Positions 46,747 through 59,900 of a stretch of DNA of 64,000 bases are shown one piece after another (the first letter of the stretch is position 1; each line of letters begins with the position of its first letter). Below the pieces are notes generated by a model that worked only from the letters and a program-made list of their open reading frames with translations, was not told where the DNA came from and searched no databases. This stretch comes from Branchiostoma floridae. Taxonomy: Eukaryota; Chordata; Leptocardii; Amphioxiformes; Branchiostomatidae. Location: NCBI RefSeq assembly GCF_000003815.2, contig NC_049990.1, forward strand, positions 12,154,076-12,218,075. Direction: 5' to 3'. Position numbers and translations under genes: made by a program.

Positions 46747-49700
46747 GGTGACGCTGGATGATGGACAGTTCAGCAGGCCGACCTCAATCAGTTGGCTGAA
46801 ACTGAAGTTTATGTCCTGCGTTGTAAGTTCAATCGAATGAATTTGAGGTCTAATTTACAAGGTATGTATTCCCTTGAGTCGGTGCCCAAATCCCCAGTTA
46901 GAGTGTAACGCTAGTTCAGTTGTTTGAAAAAAAAGGTATTTAGAGACATCAAGTCGACAAATGGTGGTTTCAAAATGCTATTTTTCGAATATTGCAGTGT
47001 GAAACTACCGTTCGTCGACTAGATATCCCAAATGCCCTGATTCTAAACACAACGGAAAAGGCTACCCCGCGGATAAATATAAAGGTGAAGTGGCGTGACA
47101 CTTCCTGCCAAGTCTCCTGTGAAAATTGCTGACTCGTGGACATATATTGGTGTGGCTTTTCGAGAAACAGCGTTTGTGGTCTTTGGTCTTTGGATGGTTG
47201 CCAAACGCGTTTGAGCTCCGCCCAAAATTTCGAACTCTAGCTTGCACCCTAGAGTCAATTCCAAGTCACCGTGCGGTTATCTGTTGCCATTGTTTACAAT
47301 TGATTTTAAAGTTTTGTAAATGACATCTGATACTTGAAAATAATTTTTAACTCTGTTATAACTTTATAAATATTTCCCTTGTATGATATATGTCTAATAA
47401 TATTTGTAAATCACACAGAGGTTTCACAATTATTCTAAATAAAGATATTTTTGTACAGTTACTTTAAAAATGTTTCTAAAATATTCAAAGGAATTCAAAT
47501 AGATGAGTATTTTCTTAGTCAATTTTTGAAAAAGAATTTGATTATTGTGGCTTAGATATTCTTTTATTCAAAATAATTCAGACTTATTACAAGTATCACC
47601 TAAAAACCCTCATGGTGACTTGGAATGGACTCTATAACCTGAGACCCATCCTCCGCATGCAGTGACCGCTTACTCGTGAATAACAAGCAAAAGGATTGAG
47701 TCAGCGGTCACTACCGAACCTGTAAATGATTATCCATCAACCCGATTGTGAATTTCCAATGACTGCCCCATTTCCTCCTTAATACAGCGCAAAATCGGTT
47801 AGATATCTCTAAGAGGCAAGAGACAAGTAATCGTTTGACTATTCCCCACAAACCTACAAATAGAGTCTAGAGAACGTGTCAAGATTTGCAAAGCAAACTT
47901 GGAGATTTTAAAATGCTTGGCCGGTTGTTACCCATAGAGATCGCTGTTGCACGCATCATTTTAAGACGGCAGTTTTTCTGGTACTGGATGCGATGGGTGA
48001 AAACTATGTTAGGCGGGTGCTTTACAATGTCAAACACTGAAAGAATGCAAGAAGCACCAACCTGTATGTCAGAGTTGCAACTTTGCGCGAAGAGCCGAAC
48101 TACGTTGTTCCCTCTACTCGTCTACTGGAGGCTTTTGAACAGTCCTGGTCTTTTATACAAAATGTACTTCCTCTTTGACTTTGTGAACTTGGCACTGTAC
48201 ACTGTACTGGCGGATGTAACACCAGCTGCCTTTTCTCACAAACAACAGCAGACTCCATCCAAACGCGACCGTGACAACGACTGGCATGACCAATCTTTCC
48301 TGTTGAAATTCCATTGGCTCACAGACCTTGCTAGATCTATTCCTGCTGACAAAACTAAAGCATCCAAGACGTCGTCAGCTCTTTTGGACATTTCTTGGTA
48401 ACTAGCCAGAAGTACGAACGAGGAAAACTTCCTTCTTTTGTCAGATTTTGCTTGCTGTCGCAAATATTCAGGAACTTCTCGAAAACAGGGAGGAAATAGT
48501 GTGTCTGACTTCTTGACCCGTCCTCCTTTCTAGACTGCAATATTAGATCACGTGTGTCCCATTCTTCTTTTCTTTATACCCCCTCACATTCTATACGATC
48601 TTTGTACGTACTTCGCGATCGCAGGAAGGTCGGCTGATTTTAAGATCTTAAGATGGTCTTGCGTATTTTTCGCCCCAAAACTGTCCCCGTCACAAATAAG
48701 CGAGGCTCGTGTGATCGACGGTGAATAAATCTATGCGTATTTTTCGCCCCAAAACTGTCCCCGTCACATATAAGCGAGGCTCGTGTGATCGCCGGTGAAT
48801 AAATCTATGATAATGAACCTCCAATGACCTCTTGCACACCGACAAGGTAACACAAAACGTTCCTAAAAGAAGGCAACAGATTAATAAAAGCTGCTTATTT
48901 TGCTGTCGGAATCTTTTTAATCAATGAATGAAATGTGCGGGCATAATAGAAATGACACAATAAAAGAAAGTTTGTCACAAAGCCAGCCTACATACTACCA
49001 CAGGGGCCACAATGTAAGAATTACCCTCACATTCCCAGACATTCAATATTTGTAAACAAACGGCAGTCGGGCGAACGTCGTCCGAACGTCACCCGACTGA
49101 CGGGCGTTCGCCTTCCAATTTGCTCTCGATGTTTAAAAACTAGGTCTGTGCTGGATTGACGCACGACTATCAATCGAATGTCGACCGATACCCTTGCGAG
49201 GTACGCATGATTTGCACGCACGATCTGCGACTCGGTAACGAGCTCTGCGATCTCAGAGATCTCCTGCGACTTGTCGCTTATGTTAAAGAACATGTTTCGC
49301 TGTACCGCGACCATCGTACGACCCCTGAAAATCGCCGGCGATTCCTAAAAATCGCAAGATGATCGTGAGAACACCAGACGTCTCACTCACGAAAATGTCA
49401 TTTAGAGCTCGTAGACTAGTCTTCCGATCGATGTTCGCCTAATGGAAGGGAGGTATTAAGTCACTTCGCCAACACACGCCAAGTACTGTGTTCTACAAAA
49501 CTACACGAGGTCTAGTTCTCTTGAGCGTTGAGTTTGACCCGTGACCATTTAAACATCAGAGGGTTTATCTTTGCGATCTATTTCCTTCCAGTTCTGATAA
49601 AGATGTAGAGACATTCCTAGCAGTAGCAATATCACATTTGGTAAACAAGGAATAGCTAGCCGGGTGTCAAACCCTCATTGCAGCTGCCGAGCCTCTTTCG

Positions 49701-50984
49701 TCCTCTCCGCAATGCCTCTCAGTGGTCAGGAGCGGTACTGCAGGTTAGGCTCAGACGGTCATACTCTCAACTTTTGAAAGTGCCAACGTATATAAAAACA
49801 TTGAAGCGTTAATTCGTTAACATCTGTAATCATTAGAAAGGGTGCATATATTTTGTACTCTATATTTACAAGTTGAGTACCATGTTAAGTTTATTAATGG
49901 AAGGGCGCATAATACAGATAATGCAACGTCTAGTTGAAAGAGTCCGAGAACTAGTTATGGAACATGATTCCTCATGATCACTTTCCTAAAGGGTACAACC
50001 TTTTAAATTTTTTAAGTCAAAGGTGAACAAACACCTGACATCACATTCCAGTACAGTCACCCAAAGCACTTACTTAGAACCTTTTTTTCGTGATGAATCT
50101 GAAGTGAATAAAAAAGGTGAATGAAAGGTTAGTCAAATGTTATGTGTTATGCTACATGTTATTTGCCCACCTACGTTGAAAGGGTTAATAAGTAATGTAC
50201 AGTTAGCATATACTTTACATGTTCGGGGCACAAGTGGAATTTGTAAGCTCGTGACCGACAGTATTTGCAGACGGCGCTAACCTTAAAGTTGACTCTTAGG
50301 TAATCAATCAATTCTATTGCATAACACTTGTAACAGTGTACTACTGGGCGTGTGCATAAGTATGGAGAAGTACCTATCATGAAAAATAAAAGATTGTGCC
50401 ACATTTTAGTGTGAAATATAGGGTTCTGATGTATGTTGAAAGCGGTGAAACTTACAGCAAGACAAAAACGGACTTATTTTGGCTGCAAAGTACATGTATC
50501 GTTTCACTGTCTGCACGTGTGTTTAGTCTATTTTCCCTTTTTACGATAATCATTATTTCTTTTAACGTTGTCTTCCTGACCAATATTTTCCTATGTTAAT
50601 GTCAGCGTTTGTGTGACGTGCGTTGTATCATAATGAAGTATGATTGATACAAACTATAGCATTTATAGATAGATGTTTATTACAATCTCAACTTCTTTGA
50701 TTTGTATGCTCATTGTCATACACTCTTTTACGAGTTTAGGAGCTTATGTCTGAATCAGAATTTACACATTTTGAAAAGCGTGTTCTTTAGAGGAGAGACT
50801 TCAGTTCCTTTTGTGCCCGTGAAAAACACTGAATCAGCTGACTCATGCGTGCCCCGCATAATTGTGTACCCTTGGAAACAACACGACCAAAGGTCATATT
50901 AACAACGCCACGCTCTAAAAAAACGTCGCAGAGTGAGAGACGACGGCTGTTTAAGGACACCGTCACTGTAGAGACCGTCACATT
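46747..50984. other. Intergenic between lectin B and MAO
   Basis: No convincing gene. It contains the two-copy tandem repeat at 48661-48808. A GC-richer block at 49060-49370 (repeated GCGAC, ATCGC and CGATC motifs, open on both strands) is probably an interspersed repeat. The 171-codon plus-strand open frame at 47886-48401 has no recognisable motif. Confidence 0.5.
48661..48808. repeat. Two-copy 74-bp tandem repeat
   Basis: Units 48661-48734 and 48735-48808, nearly identical: GCGTATTTTTCGCCCCAAAA ... GTGTGATCGxCGGTGAATAA. Two differences were seen (AAATAAG/ATATAAG and GAC/GCC), so the duplication is recent. Confidence 0.95.
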
Positions 50985-53900
50985 ATGTCTTCACGCAGAC
51001 GGTTGCCATCGAGATCGGGAAAACGCGACAGGAGAAATGTTATCGTGGTCGGGGCAGGTCTAAGTGGTGAGTAGATATCCTCTAATCTCCAAGCAGATCC
51101 CCGTAAGATAGTATCAAAGCTAGCCAAGTAGCATAGCCTGCCAAAGGGAGTCAGACGGGTACCGGGGCGTATATACACACTGCTAGGCCGGCTTCACACC
51201 TTTGACAGCTTTTGATACTATCTTATGCTACCGTAGGATCTGTTTGGAGATTAGATATCCTCTGAACCTGACCGCTATCAAATATAGAGTTGGGGAGGGG
51301 GGCGTTCACGAACTAGTCTCCAACGCCACTCGAAAGTACACACAGTCTAATCTCTGTTTGCATATCGACCATAAAAGAGGGTTTGTAACTAGATACTAAG
51401 TGCATAGTCATATACTACCCGTGTACTTTAATAGTTTTCAGCGAAAACATGTTTTGGTCTTTTTGGCCAACTAGAATTTGACTTAGGACTAGTCCTAGCT
51501 TAAGGGAACTACAAGTACTGTATATTGTTGGCAATCAACGTTCAATCTGTCACAACTTTAGACTTGACATTTCCAGTGACTCTCGTAGCAAATTATTTAC
51601 TTTGGGGAAAATTTCTTCCTTTTTTTCAGCTACAAAAGTAGTTGCTTTAAACCTGAGACAAGAAAATGTTGCAAATTCGGAGTCGCTTATGGTATGACAC
51701 GGAGTGTTAACGGTATACCAACAGTCACCTGCTATTGTAGTGTAGTGGGGGTACTTAACAATGAATATATTAAAAGAGGTAATGACGTCAGTAAAGTGAA
51801 GTAATATAAGCGACTACTGTGTTTAGATGGTAGGAACCATATGCTTCTATTTATTGTACTGAAAGGCTGTATTGAATGCATTTCTCTTTCATGAAATGAT
51901 AAAGTAAACTTTGTATATATCTAGCTGTCATAACAATACTGGAAACACTGTTTAGAGGTCGAGACAAGGTTTCAAACGACACGCTGTCTACATTCAACCT
52001 TTGACCCCAGCCCGCTTACCCTCTTAGCTGTAAAACAAATAAAGGTTCGCCAGATCGATAAATCGGCCTTTAGAAATGTGAAAGGTTTAAGAAAAAAATC
52101 GCTGATAAAATCTCCAAAAGATAGTGGGAGGGAAGCTTGTCTTCATATGTGAATTTAACGGTGCTACGTGCACGGCCTTCCCTTCTGATAGACTTCCCCT
52201 TTGATAGCCTAAGGCCTAACATACATGTGTAGACAAGGTCCCTTTCTTGGGCATGTAGTTGGTTGCAACATATACACAGCCACGGCTGTCATGTTTTCTA
52301 CATAAAGCACGTAAGGTCTGACGCCAATGGCAAGCCCCACTGGCAAGGACAGAAATATTAATCAAAATATCTACTATTCACCAAATTGTACCTATGTAGG
52401 ACATTGAAGTCGTTGACATCGCATACTAGTAGTAGTATTTTAACATCATAGAAGAAAGGACATTATTATATACGTTCAGCACATATAAACATTGAAGTAA
52501 GGTTAATCTCCAAGCAGGTTTACGATGTTCCCTAGCTCCCAATAGGCTTGTTTGGAAGGTTTAGGTAACATACAAGTGTAGACAAGGCCATCCTCTTGTA
52601 CCTGCAACTGTTGTCAAGAATGTATGCAAAAAAATGCTTATGTAACAAAGGTCACCATTTCTTCCGCATAACGTCCTCAAGGTTTGCCGTCAAATGCCAA
52701 ACCCACCGGCAAGGATAGAAACAAAACATCTATTATCTACCAAAGTGTACTGATATATGACATTGAAATCATTGGCAAAGCATCTCGTTTTGAAGTGATA
52801 GAAGAAGTGACTTTATTTTATATATATACATACTGCAAGTGACATGTGTACATTGAGGTATCGTTAGAGCCCAAACAAATATAAGGCAGCGGCTGATATA
52901 AGGCGTACACGTCTTTTGGGAGGTATTCTACATGTATGTTGGCCTCACAAAAACGAGGTAGGTCGAACACCACTGGAGGGACAGCCACAATGCTTCAAAA
53001 TGACATGTCACACTAGAAAGGCACCATTTTCGCGAAAATGCAGAATGTTTTGAAATTCCCCGTAGTCATATTTGTCAAGCTACTAACACACAATATCATA
53101 TCATTAGGCTGGCCCCGGTGATGATAGTACTGTGTAACAGTAAAATATATATCAAATTTACAATATTCAGCTAATATCTTAATTCAGTTCTAAGCTCTGA
53201 TTGGTTGACGGCAGTTCTAAATTTTGATTGGTTCCTGACAAATGTCAAAAGAAAAAGAAAAAATGAAAAGAACACACCAACAAAAACAATATGTATTCCC
53301 CGATTGGGGAAAATATAAAAACCAGAGGCGATATAGATCAGCTTATAGATTAGCTCCTTAGACATGTTAAGTATCTTAAGTATGATCTAGACTTACAAAG
53401 GTGACAACTTTTCCCTGTGGTACAGGTCTGTCCGCCGCTAAGAAGCTTCACGAGGAAGGTCTGGACGTGGTGATTTTGGAGGCACGAGACAGGGTGGGAG
53501 GGCGCACACTCACATTGAGGGTAAGTTCGAATTCCTTTGTGATAGAAAATCAGTCATTTTTATGGCTAACACATGAGTGATATCACGTAGAAATAGTTAA
53601 AGAAAATGTATCAAATATGAACGTAAACGAACATTACGACTTCTCATGTTACTACTAGAAAAAGGTTGATAAGCATTTGCAATATTGACTATATGTTGGC
53701 ATCCCCTGGGTATCCCAAAATTGATGCGAGCATTTGAATGAAAATGTTTGGCACAAATGTTGCCATTATGAAATTTCAATTTCCATGATGATAGTTAAAA
53801 AATGACTACATGGAATTTGCATTTTATGTGGATTTAGTCACAAGAAATGCTCACTCGTGATTGGCTATGTTGCAAGACATTAGTATACGCTTTGCATTTT

Positions 53901-56900
53901 TTCTGCAATTTACGGCACATATCTGCTCATTTGGCAGCTGTTTACGATTAACAGTAAGGTTGAAAACGTCTTTTGAAAACGGACTTACATGAATCAAAAT
54001 CACTTGTTAGATTTCCCGTTCTTCCCAGAACGAGAGGGTGGGTTATGTCGACGTGGGCGGTGCGTATGTAGGCCCGACCCAGGACCGTGTGTTCCGCCTG
54101 GCCCGGCAGCTGGGTCTGCAGACGTACCGGGTCAACGAGACGGAGAGGATCGTCTTCTACACAAAGGTTTGTTTGTTTGTTTGTTTGTTTGTTTGTTCAC
54201 ACTAAAACGTGATAAATAAATAACAAACTAAAGAAATATAAAAGGATATACAGTATAACAGTGGCAGGATGTCGGAAGATTTTGGATATATAAAGGTCTC
54301 CCTTTGTCAAATCATAACAATTCAATTCAATTCAATTAATTAACTAAAAGAAATTATGAAAAAAAATACGAAAATAAAGAAGACCAACGGACTAACTGAA
54401 CAATTAATGATACATTCAAATGACATAATAAATCTATAACAAAGAAAATTAAATTTCTTAAATCCAAATTTACTATACATTTCATAGTTAGCTCTTTCAA
54501 GTAGCTATAAGTAGTGGTGCAATTATCGTCCAATTTATTCAAAATGTCATTTATCTAAGATAAAACAAGACAGAACAAAATGAGTTACCAATTAAATGCA
54601 CTGCCACTGGCCATGGGAACAAATACCAGCTCATCTAAAAAGAATAATGCATATTGGCTTTTATTTCTAACCCACCTGTTTAAAAACGTCAGTATGCTCC
54701 TTCTCTACGTGAAGAACAGAAAAAAATGCACAGATTGTCCAAAGTTGTTTACAGACATGCATATATGGAAAGGTCCTGTATGAAGGAAAGTGATCACCAG
54801 AGTCCAAAAATCATACTTAAGTATAGTTTTCTTAACTTTCAAATGACATAATTGCAACCCAACATAGGTCATCGTTGACTACATCATGCTCTGTATCGCT
54901 GTAGGGTGAAAGCCGACCGTACGAGACAGTGTTACCACCCATGCGTAATCCACTGGTGCATCTGGACTGCAACAACTTCTTCCGCAAAGTGGATGAGTAT
55001 GGAGACATGGTAGGAATTTTGATGATTATTGGGCCAAGATTATGGCCATATATTTCAGCACAATGGATATACATGTACATATACGCTCTTTGATTTATGT
55101 CTTTTTTTCTCTTTTCGACGTATGAGAAGTCTTCTTTTTAAAAGTTCGCTGTGACTTGTGTGTATTTTTGTGTGCTTACCTTCGCCGCTGAACTCAAGGC
55201 TGCTTTTGATCTTTCTGTCACCAACGACAACGGCGTCCTACAGGAATTTCCGAATCTTTATCAGTCCCGTGATGTGAACTTTGTGTCTCTGTTTATGAGA
55301 TGCTTGTTCAGTTTTGCTTAACTCATGGTAACCACGGCGTGTGTCTGCTACCTTAATCCCTATGATATCATAGTTGGACATCGCCCCTAAAATTTTCAGC
55401 GTCATCATGAATTGTACGCAAGATCGTAAAAAAAAATGTTGTCCCTGCAATACTGTCCAGATCCCACAGGAGGCGCCATGGGACTGTCCCCACGCCGAGG
55501 AGTGGGACCGCATGACCATGAAGGACTTCTTCGACCAGGTGATCTGGACGGAGGAGACACGCACGTGGGCGGAGATGTTCGTGCGGCTGAACGTGTGTGC
55601 CGAGCCGCACGAGGTCTCCATGCTGTGGTACCTGTGGTACGTCAAGCAGTGCGGGGGTAAGTCGCTAGGAGGCGTTCATTTTCCAGGTTGTTCAATGCCA
55701 ATGTTTCAAAAAGGGCCGCTAAATGAATATAATATACTTCGGTATCTATCGATTCATTACCTCAATGAAGTATGTTGTGGATGTTGTATCTTCACTAGCG
55801 TTTGTCTGTCTGTTTGTCTGTTCGTCAACAAGATAACTCAAGAACGGCTGGATGGATTGGTTTCACACTTAGTGTGGTGGTAGGATGTGACAAAAACTAA
55901 AAACGATTAGATTTTGAGCCGCCTAACATAAATTATGCAAATGAGTACGTCCTTTGCATAAAATATATTGCATAGATGTATGAGGTCGACGAATTGAACT
56001 CTAGTTAAAGATACATTTCGTTTTTAGTTGGCGAGGTAGATCCCTTAGCGGTTTAAATTGGCATGTGCATAACTCGACTCTCTCCCCACCCCACTTTTTT
56101 TACAGGGAGCATGCGCATCACAGCCGTCAGTAACGGCGGGCAGGAGAGGAAGTTTGTGGGAGGCTCTCAGCAGCTCAGCGAGAAGATAGCAGAAATTCTG
56201 GGAGGTACGTCAACTCCCTTCACTCACTCACTCCTTCATTCATTCACTCACTCACTCAGTCGCCTGCTCAGTCACCCAGTCAGTCAGTCAGTCAGTCAGT
56301 CAGTCAGTCAGTCAGTCAGTCAGTCAGTCAGTCAGTCAGTCACTCACTCACTCACTCGCTCACTCACTCGCTCACTCGCTCACTCACTCACTCATCCACT
56401 CACTCATCCACTCACATGCACGCTTTGTTGACACCCATTCTACTCGTTGCCTCACTCATTCACTCGTTTATTCACCCGTCCTTTCGTTTGTGTATATATA
56501 GCACGAAACACGTTGGATCACACACAGTCTACAGTATTATCAGTATCATGAGTAGTACAAGTAGTGACCAATGTTTGTGATGATTTTCCAGACCGAATAG
56601 ATTTCTGCAGCCCTGTCCTCCGGATCGAACAGCGGAGAGATAAAGTCGTGCTGTACACACGTGACGAGCGGAAACACGAGGTACGTCACCCATAGATAAA
56701 TTTTCTACCTTAAAACAAGAAAAAAAGGTTTGGCCAAATACGTTGCCTTCAGTATGAAATCTGTGGCCGGTCAGGAAGGTGGAACAAATAATACCCAGAG
56801 TATTGCATCCCGAACAGTAGATTTTTCATTTTTGTGCTTTCACATCATCTTCTTTGACTTTGGGATTTACTTTGACATTCTATGAGATTGGTATCCATTT

Positions 56901-59900
56901 TCCGAAGTTTTTCCAATTTACGGCATATCTTATGAACTAATTTCACAACTGCTTGGTATCATTTGCAGTATGGTCGAAAACGTTTTTTCATCTCTAGAAA
57001 CGGACGAAACTGATCAGTGTCATCCATATAATTATAGCAAAATCCAAACATGGCCTTAAGGCCAATCATTTGACACTTTTTCTTCCTGACTAGGCTGAGT
57101 TTGTAATCCTGGCGATCCCGCCACCACTGCTCCAAAAGATCGTGTTCTCTCCGGATCTCCCCGCCTCCAAGCTCCAGCTCGTGAAGCGCATGCCCATGGG
57201 CTCTGTGGTCAAAACTTTCATGTACTACGAGAGCGCCTTCTGGCGAGAGAATGGTGAGGTGCAGATTCATTACATCTCCCTTATTTTAGACATCAGTAAC
57301 ATTGTCTTAAAAAAAATCTAATAACCAAAGTAGGACTAGAGCCATGCGTCTAGATGGTTAGTGGGAATAATGCAAATAATGATTGAGACGTAAAATCTAC
57401 CCATAAACTTCAAAGTTTAACCATTCAACATGGCGGACAATATAACGTCATGGTCACGTGAGCGCAACTATCCAATAGAACGACTTGACACGTTTTCTAC
57501 CTATACAGATTACTGTGGGTTCGCTGATATTGACGACCCGGCCTACCCTGTGGCTAACACTGTGGACGATACCAAACCTGATGGAACCTATCCTTCTATC
57601 ATGGGGTAAACAATAACTCCTTCTATCATGGGGTAAACAATAACTCCTTCTATCATGGGGTAAACAATAACTCCTTCTATCATGGGGTAAACAATAACAA
57701 ACACTAAACATATAATATTCTGAAAACCAGCGATTAAAATTCCTCTTTATTGGTCACCTCCTCATCTTTTTTACTATGGCATCATCCTAATTTTCAACAA
57801 TTTTATTTTTTCGTAAAATCAATAAATCTTATTCATTGTTGTTCTGCTGATTAATTTTCTACTTTTTACAGATTCATTTTGGCGGACAAGTCTAGAGAAT
57901 TTTCACACTTGACACAAGAAGAAAGGTAACTAGTTATTGCTTTAGTTTTCATGTAGAAAGATATAGTTTTTATTAAAAAATAGAGCCGCACTGTCTTGTT
58001 ATTACTTATCATTGTTAAGACTTGTTTGCTATGATCATATCAATTCTTGATGCAATTGATATTTAATTTTTTTACAGGAAGGAAATGATTTGCCAGAGCT
58101 ACGCCAAAGTCTTCAAGTCTGACAAAGCCCTTCATGTATGTATAGCTTTTATAATGCAGATATGCACCTTTTTTTGTGATATATATATATATGTATTTTA
58201 AAACCAATGCAGACATGTGTTTTTCTATTCATCGCACGAAGCTTCAGGTTAGGCATTGTTACAAAGCTTTTTGACTAAAATACTATATGAATATGGGAAG
58301 ATTCTTAAAATTCCTAGATATCTAATCTCAGGCCCTCTTCAGGGTGACCCGTTGTTGACGTCACGTATATGAGCAAGGCCAGGTGTCCAAGGCAATCTGG
58401 TCATTCATCCTTAAGAAGACCAGAAATGCAGTGGAAAATTTCTAAGTGTTGGAATTTTCACTTTTCACATCTACTATTAACCATAACGTCTCGCAGCTAT
58501 GATCATCTGACAGCAGAATTTTTTCTTGTCCCCCACTTCAGCCTGTTCACTACGTGGAGATGAACTGGAACAAGGAAGAGTGGACGGGCGGGGGGTACAC
58601 GTCATTCGTCCCGCCCGGTGTTCTCACGACGTGCGGCAGGTAAAACATCCCACTTGACCTGAATTAGACTTCCCAGTTATCATACTATCAAGACAAAGTA
58701 TATCTGTATAACTGTGTATGTCAAAATCATTGCAAACAGCACGAAATAAAAAGGAAACTGTTCACCTATATATTTACTGTTACAATAACCGTGCTAATTT
58801 TCCAGAGAGTTGAGGGTGCCGTTTGGGAGGATTTTCTTCGCCGGTACAGAGACTGCAGTGGGCTGGTCAGGCTACATGGAGGGTGCCATACAGGCGGGGG
58901 AGAGGGCCGCTGCTGAGGTAAGCAGAACAAGAAAAAGTCATGCTTTCAAATACTAGTACCAAAACTTCGTATTTTCCCAGAACTATCGTAGAGTGGAATT
59001 TGTTATTACCAAACACGGTAGGGGAATTTTCGCGGATAGTTTTAAGGAATACTTGCAATTGCATGAAGATGGTAATTGAGTAAAAGTTAGGTGTGACATA
59101 TCCAGCCTCTGTAATATATCCAGTGTAATATATCCAGCCTCTGCCGCGCCGCGTGCCTGCGAAGCTGGTGTGTTACGTATACGCCGAAGGGCGGTTATAC
59201 TGGCTATATAGTAGTACAGATTACACTAAAGCTCCACGTACTGTTATTTGCAGATCCTGTGTCAGATGGGGAGACTACAGCCGTCTCAAGTCTGGACCGC
59301 AGAACCAGAGAACGAGGTAAGGTAGATTGACAGATTGAAGTTACTTGAGGACGTGCAGCAATTATGTCTGATATCCTCTCTGCAATTTTGATTATTGGGA
59401 TCTTGCAATGGTGTACTGCATTCCATATAAAAGGGAATAGAACTTCTTTTAATACTGTCCACCATCTCTCACAAGATGATTGAAGAATCTCTCAAGTCAC
59501 CATCAACACGATGATATTGCTATAGAAGAATTTTTGTACAGTGCAGAAGATACAACATTCACGCCCAAACCCAGATTTTCATCTATTATATATTTTGCAG
59601 GACTGCATAGCCCTTCCGTTCGAGAGCTCCTTCATGGAACGGTACCTCCCGTCTGTCCCGGGCCTCATAAAGATCCTTGTGGGTGGATCTCTCCTGAGCG
59701 TCACGGCGCTCGGCTTGCTCTGGAAGTACCAGCACCGCCCGGACAGCGCCACAGATGTCCTCCACCACTCCTACAGGTGGCTTCACTCCCTATCACACCA
59801 CGCAGCGCCACCACTGAAAGCGGTTCTATCAGGAATTGCAGACTCGGCCAGAAAGGGTTTCCCAAGTATAGCTGTGTTCACATACGTGTATCACTGTGAC

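Larger units (their letters stand above)
51067..53425. other. MAO intron 1
   Basis: 2.36 kb intron. It holds the hAT-like MITE at 51082-51254 and a diverged direct duplication of ~330 bp (about 52190-52510 and 52550-52870). No exon is visible. Confidence 0.7.

Noticed and set aside
47886-48401. 171-codon plus-strand open frame
   Set aside because: No recognisable domain, no start context support, and base composition is like the surrounding intergenic DNA. Kept as unlikely instead of excluded outright.
56063-56431. 122-codon frame with SVSQSVSQ repeats
   Set aside because: Its first part overlaps MAO exon 6 in frame, but the rest is microsatellite after the splice donor.
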